Below are positions 1 through 8,020 of a DNA stretch of 56,488 nt, piece by piece. The notes beneath the pieces were generated by a model. The model saw nothing but the letters and a program-made list of their open reading frames with translations. It was not told where the DNA came from and ran no database searches. This DNA comes from JBKPCD01 sp046727175 (GTDB lineage Bacteria; Acidobacteriota; Vicinamibacteria; Vicinamibacterales; 2-12-FULL-66-21): positions 1-56,488 of the forward strand of contig JBKPCD010000176.1 of assembly GCA_046727175.1 (NCBI GenBank), in the 5' to 3' direction. The position numbers and the translations under genes are program-made. Each line of letters opens with the position of its first letter. Position 1 is the first letter of the stretch.

Positions 1-427
1 CCGGCTCGCTGTCGAGCCGCGTGCCCCCCTCGAGAGTCGTCTGGTTGAAAACCTTGTCGGACGTGAGGGTTGTGCTCCCTCGCATGTGGACGAACGTCGT
101 CGTAGCTTCCAACGCGGTCTTGTCGCTCTTATGGAATCGCACTCCGACACTCGCGCTCTCCGCGGTGTGCACGTCAAGATCACCGAAGCGAAACCGATCG
201 CCTTCGACGTTGAACTCGCGCGCACTGACGAAGCCGTTCACCAGCCCGAACTGCCCGTCTCCGAAGACATCGAGCCGGCGCGGACGGGCCTCGGCTGGTG
301 CGGCATCGACGTCGGGCTGCGCTCCCGTGGTGGTCCTCGAGGATTGCGCCCAGCCTGGCGAAGCAAAACAGATCGAAGCGGCCAACGTGACGAGGAGAAA
401 ACTCAAGCGGCAAGTGAGCGTCGGCAT
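1..427 (-). CDS. N-terminal part of an exported (probable outer-membrane) protein, cut by the window edge
   Basis: The frame is open from an ATG at 427 leftward to base 1, so at least 142 codons are present and the C-terminus is outside the window. The first 28 residues form a clear Sec signal peptide (MPTLTCRLSFLLVTLAAS, then a cleavage site after GWAQ). After a Pro/Ala-rich linker the mature part alternates short polar and hydrophobic strands with many Thr, Ser, Gly and aromatic residues (FGDGQFGLVNGF, TALEATTTFVHM). That pattern fits an outer-membrane beta-barrel, but too little is visible to name a family. No strong Shine-Dalgarno precedes the ATG. The signal peptide and strand-like pattern make this a real gene; its function is unknown. 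Confidence 0.7.
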   Translation of the reverse strand, partial: MPTLTCRLSFLLVTLAASICFASPGWAQSSRTTTGAQPDVDAAPAEARPRRLDVFGDGQFGLVNGFVSAREFNVEGDRFRFGDLDVHTAESASVGVRFHKSDKTALEATTTFVHMRGSTTLTSDKVFNQTTLEGGTRLDSEP

Positions 428-788
428 TGTGACAAGGTACCACGCCTCACGGGCGCGCAGACAACACGCAGGCGATGCCTATTACGCACGATCGTCGAGT
501 GAAGGTCTTCGTGACGTCTGCCGCGGCTGTCGATGGATGTTCCAGCTCCCATCAGCCTCGGTGACGTCTTCCGCTTGCTTGCGCGCTGATTTGCTGGCAC
601 TCGTTGCGCACGGCGCGGAGGACCCCCTGAACATCGCCAGGTCGCCGATTTCGTGGACGTAATCGGGTCCTTCCGCGGCCTAGGCCCGGGATTGATCTAC
701 GCACCGGCGCTAATCGCGATTAACGTCCCTCACCTGCGGGAGCCGCCGGTGAGGCATCATGCATGGAAAGCAGTACAGCAGCCCCGGG
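428..788. other. Intergenic stretch without a recognisable gene
   Basis: This 360-base gap lies upstream of the exported protein on the left and downstream of the PEP-CTERM gene on the right. Short open frames exist on both strands, but none has a signal peptide, a domain motif or a convincing ribosome site. It probably contains the promoter of the leftward gene; I could not pick a clear -35/-10 pair. Confidence 0.4.
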
Positions 789-1703
789 TCAGGTGCAGCG
801 ACTGGTTCGGTACTTTTCCGCTTTGTATTTGGCGTAGCGCCAGAAATAACCTATCAGACCGAAGGTGCCGATTCCGGACAGCGTGAGTGAACCCGGTTCG
901 GGGATCGCGCCTACAACCTCGGAAGATAAGGCATAGATCTCCGCATTATCGACCTGTAAGAAAATGCGTTGAGTCATGACGTCTGAGGCGATCGCCAGGC
1001 CACTACCGAATGCCAAGTTGGCAGTCGATACCGCCGCGATTTCGTTCCCGCGAACGTCAACTTCGACCAGCCGCCGGCCAAAGTGGTCAACAAGGAAGAA
1101 GCCACTGATGAACGATGAAGCTATGTCGTCTGGTCCGGGGAATCCCGGAAAACTACCAGCCACGGACACGTCTTCGATGAAAACTCCATCGCGGGTGTAA
1201 TGGCGGATGATGTCGCTTGCAAATAGTGACTGCCAGATACCATCGTCTCTAACGACAATACCCCCGCCACCACCAAGCGGCACTGTCAACTCTCTGAAGA
1301 TGGTAGACCCATCCGGGCTCATCTCTATAATGTTCCCTACTTCGGGCCCAATGCCGAATGCAAAGACGAATAGATGACCGGAACTTCGGTCGTAGCTCAA
1401 GGACGTGGGATAAGACCCAGGTCGGTAAACCGCTTGGAAATTCAATTCGTTTAGGAGGTTCCCACTAAGATCGAGAGTATATATGAACCCTCCACTGGGT
1501 TCCGAACCGTGAGCAAGATAGAGAAAGTCGGAAATGGGGTTATATGCTAAGCCGAGGGAATTTCCTATTCCCGGGTGTCGGTTGAGAATGGGACGAATAT
1601 CTAGGACCCCCAAGATAGGGTTCGCCTCCGTCCGCTGTGCCCCACAAGCCATGAGGGCAAGAATTCCGAGGCACAGAGCGGCAGGCATCCTCAGACTCCT
1701 CAT
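789..1703 (-). CDS. PEP-CTERM sorting-domain protein, beta-propeller-like
   Basis: This is a 304-residue exported protein. It has an N-terminal signal peptide (residues 1-27, ending near ACGAQRTEA). The body resembles repeat proteins that track a value along a path, with repeats such as GLAYNPISDFLYLAHG and SLSYDRSSGHLFVFAFG that suggest an NHL/SMP-30-like beta-propeller. The C-terminus has the PEP-CTERM layout: an IPEPG motif, a hydrophobic segment (GIGTFGLIGYFW), then a basic tail (RYAKYKAEKYR). In known systems this tail is recognised by exosortase (EpsH/Xrt) and the protein goes to the surface or the exopolysaccharide layer. No exosortase gene is visible here. Base composition is less GC-rich than the core genes to the right, which fits acquired DNA. 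Confidence 0.8.
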   Translation of the reverse strand: MRSLRMPAALCLGILALMACGAQRTEANPILGVLDIRPILNRHPGIGNSLGLAYNPISDFLYLAHGSEPSGGFIYTLDLSGNLLNELNFQAVYRPGSYPTSLSYDRSSGHLFVFAFGIGPEVGNIIEMSPDGSTIFRELTVPLGGGGGIVVRDDGIWQSLFASDIIRHYTRDGVFIEDVSVAGSFPGFPGPDDIASSFISGFFLVDHFGRRLVEVDVRGNEIAAVSTANLAFGSGLAIASDVMTQRIFLQVDNAEIYALSSEVVGAIPEPGSLTLSGIGTFGLIGYFWRYAKYKAEKYRTSRCT

Positions 1704-2165
1704 GGAACCCTCCTCTTGGGATCAACTGCCGAACTAGTATTGGAGCATCCGCGCTGCCTCGTCGCCGACGATGATGACGTCGAACGCGGTGATTGTAGCC
1801 GACAAGCCCAGCGTTTCCAATCGTTTCCATGCGGAGGCGATCGACCGCCGCAAAGATGGATGGCCGTCACTGCCCGTATGGCTGCAGACGTCTTTTGCGG
1901 CCAACCGTGAGTGGGTGAGCTGACGTGAGTAAAAATCGAAGGGTGATGGTGGCGGGCGTACCCACCTGCTCGAGATGGATACGAGCGAGTGTTTACGAAC
2001 AGTGTCTCATAGAGCAGAGCGTTCCGAAGATCTGCTCCCTACAATCTGTGTTCACCGTCGTTGGAGTTCTGGGCTAAGACCCGTTGGCCTCGACGGATAA
2101 TCTGTAGTCGCGAAGGGATTCTCGACGAATCTAGCCTTTGACCCCACACAACGGTATAAGGGAGC
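1704..2165. other. Intergenic stretch with an unexplained open frame on the minus strand
   Basis: No gene is called with confidence. On the minus strand a frame is open from about 1970 down to a TAG at 1734-1736 (about 79 codons). It ends in a hydrophobic strand-like run (TITAFDVIIVGDEAARML) that vaguely recalls the C-terminus of RadC-type proteins, but it lacks an ATG or GTG at a sensible place. It may be a gene remnant of the decayed island or chance. Confidence 0.25.
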
Positions 2166-2576
2166 ATGAGTCGACCGCAGGCGCTTGTACTATCGCTCGT
2201 TGTCGCAACGTTCGTATCGAGCTGTCAAGGCAGTCCGACTGGGCCGAACGGAGGCCCTCTCTCCACGGGCCGATGGACCGGTGGCGGCGCTTGCTTGTCT
2301 GTCACGGACACTGCGTGCGATTTGGTGGTCGGCTGCGGTCACGGCCAGTTCCAGCGACCCACCCTCCGCGCCGACGGCAATTTCGAAGTAAACGGCACTT
2401 ACCGAATCGAGGCAGGGCCGATCTCGATCGAACCAGCTCCACCCGCGCAGTTTTGGGGATTAGTCAGCGGCTCCCGGCTCACGCTGACGGTGGTGCCGAG
2501 CGTCGCCTCATTGCCATCCGCGTCGTACTCGATGACGCTGACCGGAACAGGAACGTGTGTGGTGCCCTGTCTGTGA
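2166..2576 (+). CDS. Small lipoprotein of unknown function
   Basis: The product is 136 residues. The N-terminus (MSRPQALVLSLVVATFVSSC) is a lipoprotein signal with Cys20 as the acylation site, followed by a Gly/Pro/Ser linker (QGSPTGPNGGP). The mature domain has four further cysteines (two near residues 43-56, two at the C-terminus: CVVPCL) and alternates beta-strand-like segments (TGRWTGGGACLSV, NFEVNGTYRIE, RLTLTVVPSV). It is likely a small disulphide-bonded beta-sandwich anchored in a membrane. Similar short lipoproteins are common in Acidobacteriota, but I cannot name a family. It stands alone between the PEP-CTERM gene and a kinase pseudogene. Confidence 0.65.
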   Translation: MSRPQALVLSLVVATFVSSCQGSPTGPNGGPLSTGRWTGGGACLSVTDTACDLVVGCGHGQFQRPTLRADGNFEVNGTYRIEAGPISIEPAPPAQFWGLVSGSRLTLTVVPSVASLPSASYSMTLTGTGTCVVPCL

Positions 2577-2703
2577 AACGGAGTCATCGCAGCCTTGTCG
2601 CCCGCCGGCAAACTCGGCGTATAGTCACATGCGTCGAGAGTCGCTAAAATTGGACCTCGAGCCGCGCATCCTTCGATGTGTTGTTGACCAGAGCGCGCCG
2701 ATA

Positions 2704-3945
2704 ATGCCGATTGCGGCTGGCACTCGAATCGACCGTTAGGAGATCGTGGCGCTCATCGGCCGCGGTGGAATGGGCGAGGTGTACCGCGCGCGCGACACCG
2801 TGTTCAACGTTCGGTTGCCATTAAGTTCCTCACGGGCCTCAACGAGCTCAGCGGGGCCCAATCGCTGCAGGAAGCGCGCGCGGCTTCGGGTCTGAACCAC
2901 CCCAACATCTGCACGATTTACGAGGTCAATCAGGTTGGCGATCGACCGTTCATCGTAATGGAGCATGTGGACGGCAATACGCTCAGTTCATTGATCGCCG
3001 TCGAACCGTGCAGCCTCGAGCAGACCGTGCGCCTTGGAGTTCAAATTGCTGACGCATTGGCTCATGCTCATAGCCACGGAATTGTTCACTGCGATTTGAA
3101 AAGCTCCAACATCTTGGTGGGCGCGGACGGTCGTGCAAAGATACTGGATTTCGGCCTGGCCGTTCGCGGAACGGCAGATGACGAAGACCCGACGCGTTCG
3201 GATGCGCGTGTATCGGGACAGATCGCCGGAACACTTCCGTATCTCGCGCCAGAAATTGCTAAAGGGTGACGCCGACGACCGCCTGAGCGACATTTGGGCG
3301 CTTGGCGTGGTGTTGTACACAATGATAGCGGGCGAGTTGCCCTTCAAAGGCCAGACAGCATTCGAACTCACTGGCGCGATCCTTCACCAATCGCCTGGCG
3401 ATTTGCCGCCACACATACCAGCGAGCCTGCGTCTGATCGTCAATCGCTGTCTCTCGAAGGAGCGAACGCGCCGGTACCAACGGGCGAGCGAGGTCGCCGC
3501 GGCGCTGGAAACTGTCAGCTCGGACGCAGCAGCGAAAAGTCTTGGCCCGATATCGTCGCGAACCCGGAGACCCGCGAACTCGCTTGCCGTCATGCCGCTC
3601 ACCAACGCAAGTCACGAAGCGGACGCCGAGTATCTCAGCGACGGCATTACCGAGGCGATTATCAACAGTCTTGCGGGCCTGCCGAACCTCAGGATCATTC
3701 CACGCAGCACAGTATTTCGTTATAAAGGGCAACACATCGACCCGGTTGCGCTGGGCCGCGAGCTCGATGTCCGATCGGTAGTGACCGGAAGAGTCGAGCA
3801 ACGTGGCGATACGTTGACGATCGGCGTCGAACTCGTGGACACCGCGAGTCAGTCGCAGGTCTGGGGTGACCGATATCAACGGAGAGTCGCCAATATCTTG
3901 GAGATGCAGGAGCAAATCGCATAGCAAATCGTGGAGACGTTACAG
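2704..3945 (+). pseudogene. Broken Ser/Thr protein kinase with TolB-like C-terminal domain
   Basis: Pieces of one kinase gene lie in order but in different frames. It starts at ATG 2704 (MPIAAGTRIDR). A TAG at 2737-2739 replaces the usual Tyr, then the ATP loop IGRGGMGEVYRARD follows. Near 2810 the frame shifts before AIKFL. The middle piece carries the catalytic loop HCDLKSSN and DFGLA, and another shift near 3265 follows YLAPEIAKG. The next piece has the kinase C-lobe (SDIWALGVVLYTMIAGELPF) and a TolB/FlgO-like domain (SLAVMPLTN, EYLSDGITEAIINSL). A second TAG at 3922-3924 replaces Gln in EQIAQQI. Homology stops soon after and recombinase sequence begins. Four lesions plus truncation mean it cannot make the original kinase. 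Confidence 0.85.
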
Positions 3946-4593
3946 ATTCCTCGCCACTGGCGATTTGAGAGCGAGCAGGACGAGCAGAAACATCTTGATG
4001 CTGCCAATCTCCGCCTGCGAGCGTTCCTGATTGCCATTCTCGATACGGCTGCTCGCCCCGGAGAGCTTTTGTCCCTGCAGTGGAAGGACGTGAACCTGAA
4101 ACGCCACGAACTGGTGTTTCGGGCGGAAAAGACGAAAACCCGCACGGAGCGTATCCTGCCGATTTCGACTCGACTCCTCGGAACGCTGGAGATGCGGAGA
4201 TTGGACCCAGCAGGCGAGCCGTTTTCGCCAGATGCTTATGTGTTTGGTGATGCGCTCGGTCGCCGAGTGAAATCCGTTCGGACAGCATGGGAGAATGCCT
4301 GCGCGAAGGCAGGGCTGGACGGCGTTCAGCTCCGTGACCTTCGTCACGAGGCAGGGTCACGGTTTGAGGAAGCGGGCGTGCCCGTAACGTTCGTCAGCAA
4401 AATCCTCGGGCACACAAACCTGACAACCACGAGCCGCTATCTCAACATCCACCGCCGCGGCCTCCACGCCGCGATGGAAAAACTGGAGCAGCACCGTCCC
4501 GCCGTTGCACAAAGCGGACGAAGACGCACAAGCCGGTGTGCCCTTGCCCGACTCCTCGACACCCGCCCAAAAGCCTCGCCTACAATGATTTAG
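3946..4593 (+). pseudogene. Truncated tyrosine recombinase (phage-type integrase), catalytic domain only
   Basis: The catalytic half of a tyrosine recombinase is present: the box-I arginine in ARPGELLSLQW, a beta-hairpin lysine (RAEKTKTRTERILPI), box II reading LRDLRHEAGSR, then ILGHTNLTTTSRYLNI with the histidine and the nucleophilic tyrosine. The usual HxxR of box II reads RDLR, a variant first residue. The N-terminal arm-binding and SAM-like domains are missing because the frame is joined directly to the kinase remnant; a start at 3931 would read kinase codons first. The gene ends 4 bases before the 3' end of tRNA-Leu, the usual place of an island integrase. It is probably a relic and unable to integrate. 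Confidence 0.75.
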
Positions 4594-4597
4594 GAAT

Positions 4598-4684
4598 TGG
4601 TGCGGAAGAGAGGATTTGAACCTCCACGACCTTGCGGCCACAAGCTCCTGAGGCTTGCGCGTCTGCCAGTTCCGCCACTTCCGC
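4598..4684 (-). tRNA. tRNA-Leu (anticodon CAG)
   Basis: The minus strand folds as a class II tRNA. The acceptor is GCGGAAG (4684 downward) paired with CTTCCGC, discriminator A and an encoded CCA ending at 4598. The D-arm is GCGGAACTGGCAGACGC, the anticodon stem CAAGC/GCTTG encloses loop CTCAGGA (anticodon CAG), the long variable arm is typical of Leu, and the T-arm carries GGTTCAAATCC. Its length is 87 nt including CCA. The 3' end faces the recombinase fragment, so it is the likely attachment site of the former island. Confidence 0.95.
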
Positions 4685-4718
4685 ACGAAGGCGAGGGAAC
4701 ATCCGACCGGAATCTTGA

Positions 4719-4747
4719 ATTATATCGGACCCACGCGGATCAGTCGA
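4719..4747 (-). promoter_or_regulatory. Promoter of tRNA-Leu
   Basis: On the minus strand, TATAAT (4724-4719) lies 17 bases after TCGACT (4747-4742), a good sigma-70-type pair. The expected start is about 28 bases before the tRNA 5' end. Confidence 0.6.
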
Positions 4748-4810
4748 GCGCGGCCGGTTCGAGGACACTCCGACACGAACCGCGGTCCTCGACCCCCGAC
4801 ACTCTTCGTT

Positions 4811-5473
4811 TCACATGTTCACCCCGACGACGCGGAACCGCGCGGTTCGCACGCGATAGCGCTTGTTGATGGCAATCGCAAGCAGCGTCATCCGCTCGAG
4901 AATTCCAGCCGTCTCGAGGCCGCCGACATCGACCAGCCGCAAGCCCGGAATCCGCCCAAGCACCTCGATCGTCGTCGTCCGTGCCTCGGGAGAGTCGCCG
5001 CACACGAACTCGTCGCAGTCGAGCGGCGTGTCGATCCGCGTGAGGACGGCGGCGGGAATGGTCTTCAGCGTGGCGGCCAGCTTGACCTCCGGTGGCAATC
5101 GCGCACGAAGGTGTTCCGCCGCGGAGCCTTCCGGCAGGGACTCGATCACCGGTCGACCCTCGACGAAGCTCACGGGTACGGTCAAATCGACGACGAGCGC
5201 TCCCGGTCGAAACGCGACGCGATGGCTCGCGACGACGTCAGCGGCACGCGCGAAGGGCACGGCGAGGAAAGTCACGTCGCACGTGTCGATGACCGATTCG
5301 TTGGTGGCCGCCTCAAGCGGCAGAGACCGATTCTGATTCGCCAGGCCCGTGACGACCTCGCGCGCGCGATCCAGGTCGCGTGAACCAACGAGTGTGTGAA
5401 CGCCCGCGGCGGCGAGACGTGTCGCGAGCCCTCGACCTTCGGCTCCCGTTCCGCCGATAATTCCAATTTGCAT
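4811..5473 (-). CDS. npdG: NADPH-dependent F420 reductase (F420H2:NADP+ oxidoreductase)
   Basis: At 220 residues this matches the usual length of Fno/NpdG, which moves hydride between NADPH and cofactor F420. The N-terminus is a Rossmann fold, IGIIGGTGAEG at residues 3-13, followed by LVGSRD where Ser-Arg binds the NADP 2'-phosphate. The middle contains VIDTCDVTFLAVPF and VVDLTVPVSF. The C-terminus (VDVGGLETAGILERMTLL) is typical of the family. The ATG at 5473 diverges from a PPOX gene that starts at 5485, so the two starts are only 11 bases apart. With the PPOX gene and cofE nearby this forms an F420 locus. A companion search for cofGH, cofC and cofD is needed elsewhere in the genome. Confidence 0.9.
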   Translation of the reverse strand: MQIGIIGGTGAEGRGLATRLAAAGVHTLVGSRDLDRAREVVTGLANQNRSLPLEAATNESVIDTCDVTFLAVPFARAADVVASHRVAFRPGALVVDLTVPVSFVEGRPVIESLPEGSAAEHLRARLPPEVKLAATLKTIPAAVLTRIDTPLDCDEFVCGDSPEARTTTIEVLGRIPGLRLVDVGGLETAGILERMTLLAIAINKRYRVRTARFRVVGVNM

Positions 5474-5484
5474 CAGGAGGAAGT

Positions 5485-5883
5485 ATGGCCCAGATTCCGG
5501 AGGAATATCGCGATTTGTTCAGCAAGCCCGCTTTCGCAAATCTCGTGACGCTCATGCCCGACGGAAGTCCGCAGGTGACGCCCGTGTGGTGCGACTTGCA
5601 GGATGGCTTCGTGGTCATCAACACTGCGAAGGGACGACTGAAGGATCGCAACATGCGCCGCGATCCTCGCGTCGCGCTCGCGGTGAGCGACCCCGCGAAT
5701 CCGTATCGATATCTTCAGGTTCGCGGACGCGTGGCCGAGATCACCGAGACTGGCGCCGACAAGCACATCGATCGCATGGCCAAAAAGTACCTCGGGGTCG
5801 ACAGTTATCCGTATCGGCGGCCCGACGAGGTGCGCGTCATGTACAAAATCCAACCCGACCACGTCCAAGCGTACGGAAGCTGA
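5485..5883 (+). CDS. PPOX-class F420-dependent oxidoreductase
   Basis: This 132-residue protein belongs to the pyridoxamine-5'-phosphate-oxidase-like split beta-barrel family. Its features match F420-binding members: FANLVTLMPDGSPQVTPVW, then GFVVINTAKGRLKDRNMRRDPRVALAV and YRYLQVRGRVAEI. Such proteins reduce substrates with F420H2, and many are reductases of unknown natural substrate. The start ATG has a strong site just upstream (AGGAGGAAGT) that also overlaps the divergent npdG start region. Sharing an 11-base intergenic space with an F420 reductase suggests common control and supports F420 over FMN, although this is inference. Confidence 0.88.
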   Translation: MAQIPEEYRDLFSKPAFANLVTLMPDGSPQVTPVWCDLQDGFVVINTAKGRLKDRNMRRDPRVALAVSDPANPYRYLQVRGRVAEITETGADKHIDRMAKKYLGVDSYPYRRPDEVRVMYKIQPDHVQAYGS

Positions 5884-6099
5884 CGGGGGTTGCTGAATGG
5901 CGCCTCCTCACGAGGGTCCCGGTTCAGCGCCCGCGGCCGCGGCGAGCGAGCGGCGGAGTCCCCGACGCGCGTTGTTTGCGCGTCGGGGTGCTCGTAGCGA
6001 GTCGAGCCGCAGCGAGCGTGGCTGGGGCCCCGCGAGCGCTTAGAAAGGTTCTCGGTTCGGGGTGCTTAAGGTTAAGGTTCTCTACGGTCGATGGGTCGC
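5884..6099. repeat. Convergent intergenic region with a hairpin-rich repeat
   Basis: Between two convergent genes there is a GC-rich stretch with a perfect 11-bp stem at 5960-5988 (CCCCGACGCGC, loop GTTGTTT, GCGCGTCGGGG). It is flanked by GAGCGAGCG words and followed by a GGGGCCCC palindrome near 6026. It resembles the dispersed hairpin family described at 9785 and 51273. It may terminate both transcripts. Confidence 0.5.
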
Positions 6100-7062
6100 T
6101 CAACACACGTGAGCTTTCGGTAAGGCCTCGGGACGAATCAGATCCGCATACGCACGCGGCAGGAACAAGATGCCGATGAGGCTCCGCGTCGCGACGAACG
6201 TCAGGTGCGCGGCGAGGCTGAAGGCGAGCAGGCGCGGTGCCTCCGCGTATGGTCCGAAGAAAAACAACCACGCCGCTTGCGTGGTCCCGAGGCGCGCGAT
6301 CGTGATCGGCAGCGCGGCCACCATGAAAATCACAGGCAGGAACGCGAGCAGGAGCACGAACGGGATCTGAACGCCGAACGCGCGCGCCGCGACCGCGTGC
6401 AGGCAGAGTGAGACGAAGAACATCGGCGCGCGGAGCAGCACGATCTGGCCGTACCGGCGGGCGGGCGCAAGACGGAAGGTGCGAAGCAACGCCCAATCCC
6501 GCGGAGCAAACAACCAACGCACCGACGGCGGCGCCTCGCCAGCACGCGCGTAGAGGAACACGATCAGCCAGATGAGCGCGACGGCGGATGGCACCCACAC
6601 CAGCGCCGGTGGCACTTCCGTCCGAATCTGCAGGATGCCGATCGTCGCCCAGGCGACGAGATGGAGATACTCCGTGAAGACGAGGAACAGGACGGTGCTT
6701 CCAAGCTGGAGGAACGGCGATGCGAGCCGGCGGCTGAGATACGCGGCCAGCGCGCCTCGTCCGGCATTCGTGTTGAAGAAGGAAACGATGTAGGACGACG
6801 CGCGGGCGGGGAGTAGCTCGCGGTACGTTACCGGACCGTGGAACCAGCGGACCGCGACGGTCAGCACGAGCGCGTCCCAGAAGAAATAGAAGACCGTATT
6901 TGGAATCATCGCAGCGAAGAAGAGCCGATAGTCCGCCTGGCCCAGTGCCGCGACGAGGCGTGAAAACGGGATCCGCCGAAACAGGAAAAAGAGAATGACC
7001 AGCGTTCCGGTCGCTGCAACCCACCGATTCCGGGCGAGCGTTTTCGAGCCGGACGCCCTCAT
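6100..7062 (-). CDS. Lysylphosphatidylglycerol synthase-type transmembrane protein (UPF0104)
   Basis: The 320-residue integral membrane protein has about eight hydrophobic helices, for example VAATGTLVILFFLF, MIPNTVFYFFWDALV and LLLAFLPVIFMVAALPI. It has the charged loop and helix order of the LPG synthase TM / YbhN family, and its C-terminal half carries IARLGTTQAAWLFFFGP. Members without the synthetase domain may move lipids or isoprenoid-linked molecules, but no biochemical role can be read here. Its ATG overlaps the stop of cofE (ATGA at 7059-7062), so the two are translationally coupled. Their joint role is not obvious. Confidence 0.75.
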   Translation of the reverse strand: MRASGSKTLARNRWVAATGTLVILFFLFRRIPFSRLVAALGQADYRLFFAAMIPNTVFYFFWDALVLTVAVRWFHGPVTYRELLPARASSYIVSFFNTNAGRGALAAYLSRRLASPFLQLGSTVLFLVFTEYLHLVAWATIGILQIRTEVPPALVWVPSAVALIWLIVFLYARAGEAPPSVRWLFAPRDWALLRTFRLAPARRYGQIVLLRAPMFFVSLCLHAVAARAFGVQIPFVLLLAFLPVIFMVAALPITIARLGTTQAAWLFFFGPYAEAPRLLAFSLAAHLTFVATRSLIGILFLPRAYADLIRPEALPKAHVC

Positions 7063-7808
7063 CTGAACATATCCTCTTCGCGGCGCCGGAGGAGGTCGCG
7101 CCCGCTGCTTGCGTCGACGTCGGCGACGCCGAGGCCTGTGCCCTGGACGATCGCGACTGGAATTCCACGCGTCTTTCCCATGACGATCTCGGCTGCAGCT
7201 GCGAGCTCATCGGCGACGGCAATCATCGTCGAACTAAGAGATTGTCCGTGCGTATCGCGTGTGCCGCGATAATCGAGGATTGCGCACACTCCGGCAACAC
7301 CGATGGCGACGTTTGTCTGACCTTCCCTCCAGGGGCGTCCGAACGTATCGGAGATGATGACGCCAATCGACTGCTGCAGTGCGCCCCGCAGCTCGGTGCA
7401 GAGCCGCCGCGCGGATGCATCAGGGTCGGTGGGGAGTCGCGCGGCTGCGCCACGCCTGACGTTGGAGGCGTCGACGCCGCTGTTGGCGCAGATGAATCCC
7501 TGCTGAGTCTCGGTGATGACCACGCCACGTTCCATGCGCACAACGCGTGTGGCTTCCTGGAGCACGAGCTCGATGACTCGCGGGTCCTTCTTCCAGGTAT
7601 CAGCCCATTGGCGGGCGATCGCGGACGGCTGAACGTCGTCGAGCCGGACGACGCGGTTCTCGACCTTTGAAACAATTTTCTGCGTATAGACGAAGACGTC
7701 GCCGTGCTCGATCCGAAGCCGGGTGCGCTCGATGGCCTCGAGCGTCAGCTTGACGAGATCATCGCCGGGCTGGATTTCGGGAATGCGTTCGAGCCCCACG
7801 ACGTGCAT
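7059..7808 (-). CDS. cofE: F420-0:gamma-glutamyl ligase
   Basis: CofE adds glutamate residues to F420-0 using GTP. The protein starts at MHVVGLERIPEIQPGDDL; an in-frame GTG at 7832 would add eight residues and neither has a good Shine-Dalgarno. Family blocks are present: DVFVYTQKIVSKVENRVV, GVVITETQQGFICANSGVDASN, and SIGVIISDTFGRPWREGQTNVAIG with the metal- and substrate-binding Asp and Arg. The C-terminus has DELAAAAEIVMGK and VPVAIVQG. At 249 residues it is the stand-alone bacterial/archaeal length, without the FMN domain found in actinobacterial FbiB. It overlaps the next gene by 4 bases. Confidence 0.93.
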   Translation of the reverse strand: MHVVGLERIPEIQPGDDLVKLTLEAIERTRLRIEHGDVFVYTQKIVSKVENRVVRLDDVQPSAIARQWADTWKKDPRVIELVLQEATRVVRMERGVVITETQQGFICANSGVDASNVRRGAAARLPTDPDASARRLCTELRGALQQSIGVIISDTFGRPWREGQTNVAIGVAGVCAILDYRGTRDTHGQSLSSTMIAVADELAAAAEIVMGKTRGIPVAIVQGTGLGVADVDASSGRDLLRRREEDMFR

Positions 7809-7832
7809 CGTGGCGGCTGGAGAATGGGTCAC

Positions 7833-8020
7833 AACCGATCATCTTGTCACATGGGCGACGAAACGGCTCTTGGCTGATGGCTCTGTGCTCTAGCCGCGCC
7901 CCTCAGGAAGCGACTGCCGGGTAGTGAGTTCGTTCACTGCGTTGTTGGGCGCTCATCGAACTGTACGCGACGACTCTCCGACAGGCCCAAAGCCCAAAGC
8001 CAAAAGCCGAAAGCCTGATC
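7833..8020. repeat. Intergenic word-repeat region
   Basis: GGCT-rich words (near 7865-7882) and complementary AAAGCC words (near 7988-8014, AAAGCCCAAAGCCAAAAGCC) form a loose inverted repeat between two leftward genes. It is one of several such regions in the window. Confidence 0.4.

Noticed and set aside
21..662. Plus-strand frame over the left edge
   Set aside because: The minus strand has a signal peptide and strand-like protein; the plus translation is Ser/Arg-rich and featureless.
3268..3272. TGA in the kinase piece as a second selenocysteine codon
   Set aside because: The conserved kinase sequence continues in another frame at that point, so a frameshift explains it; kinases have no catalytic Cys there.
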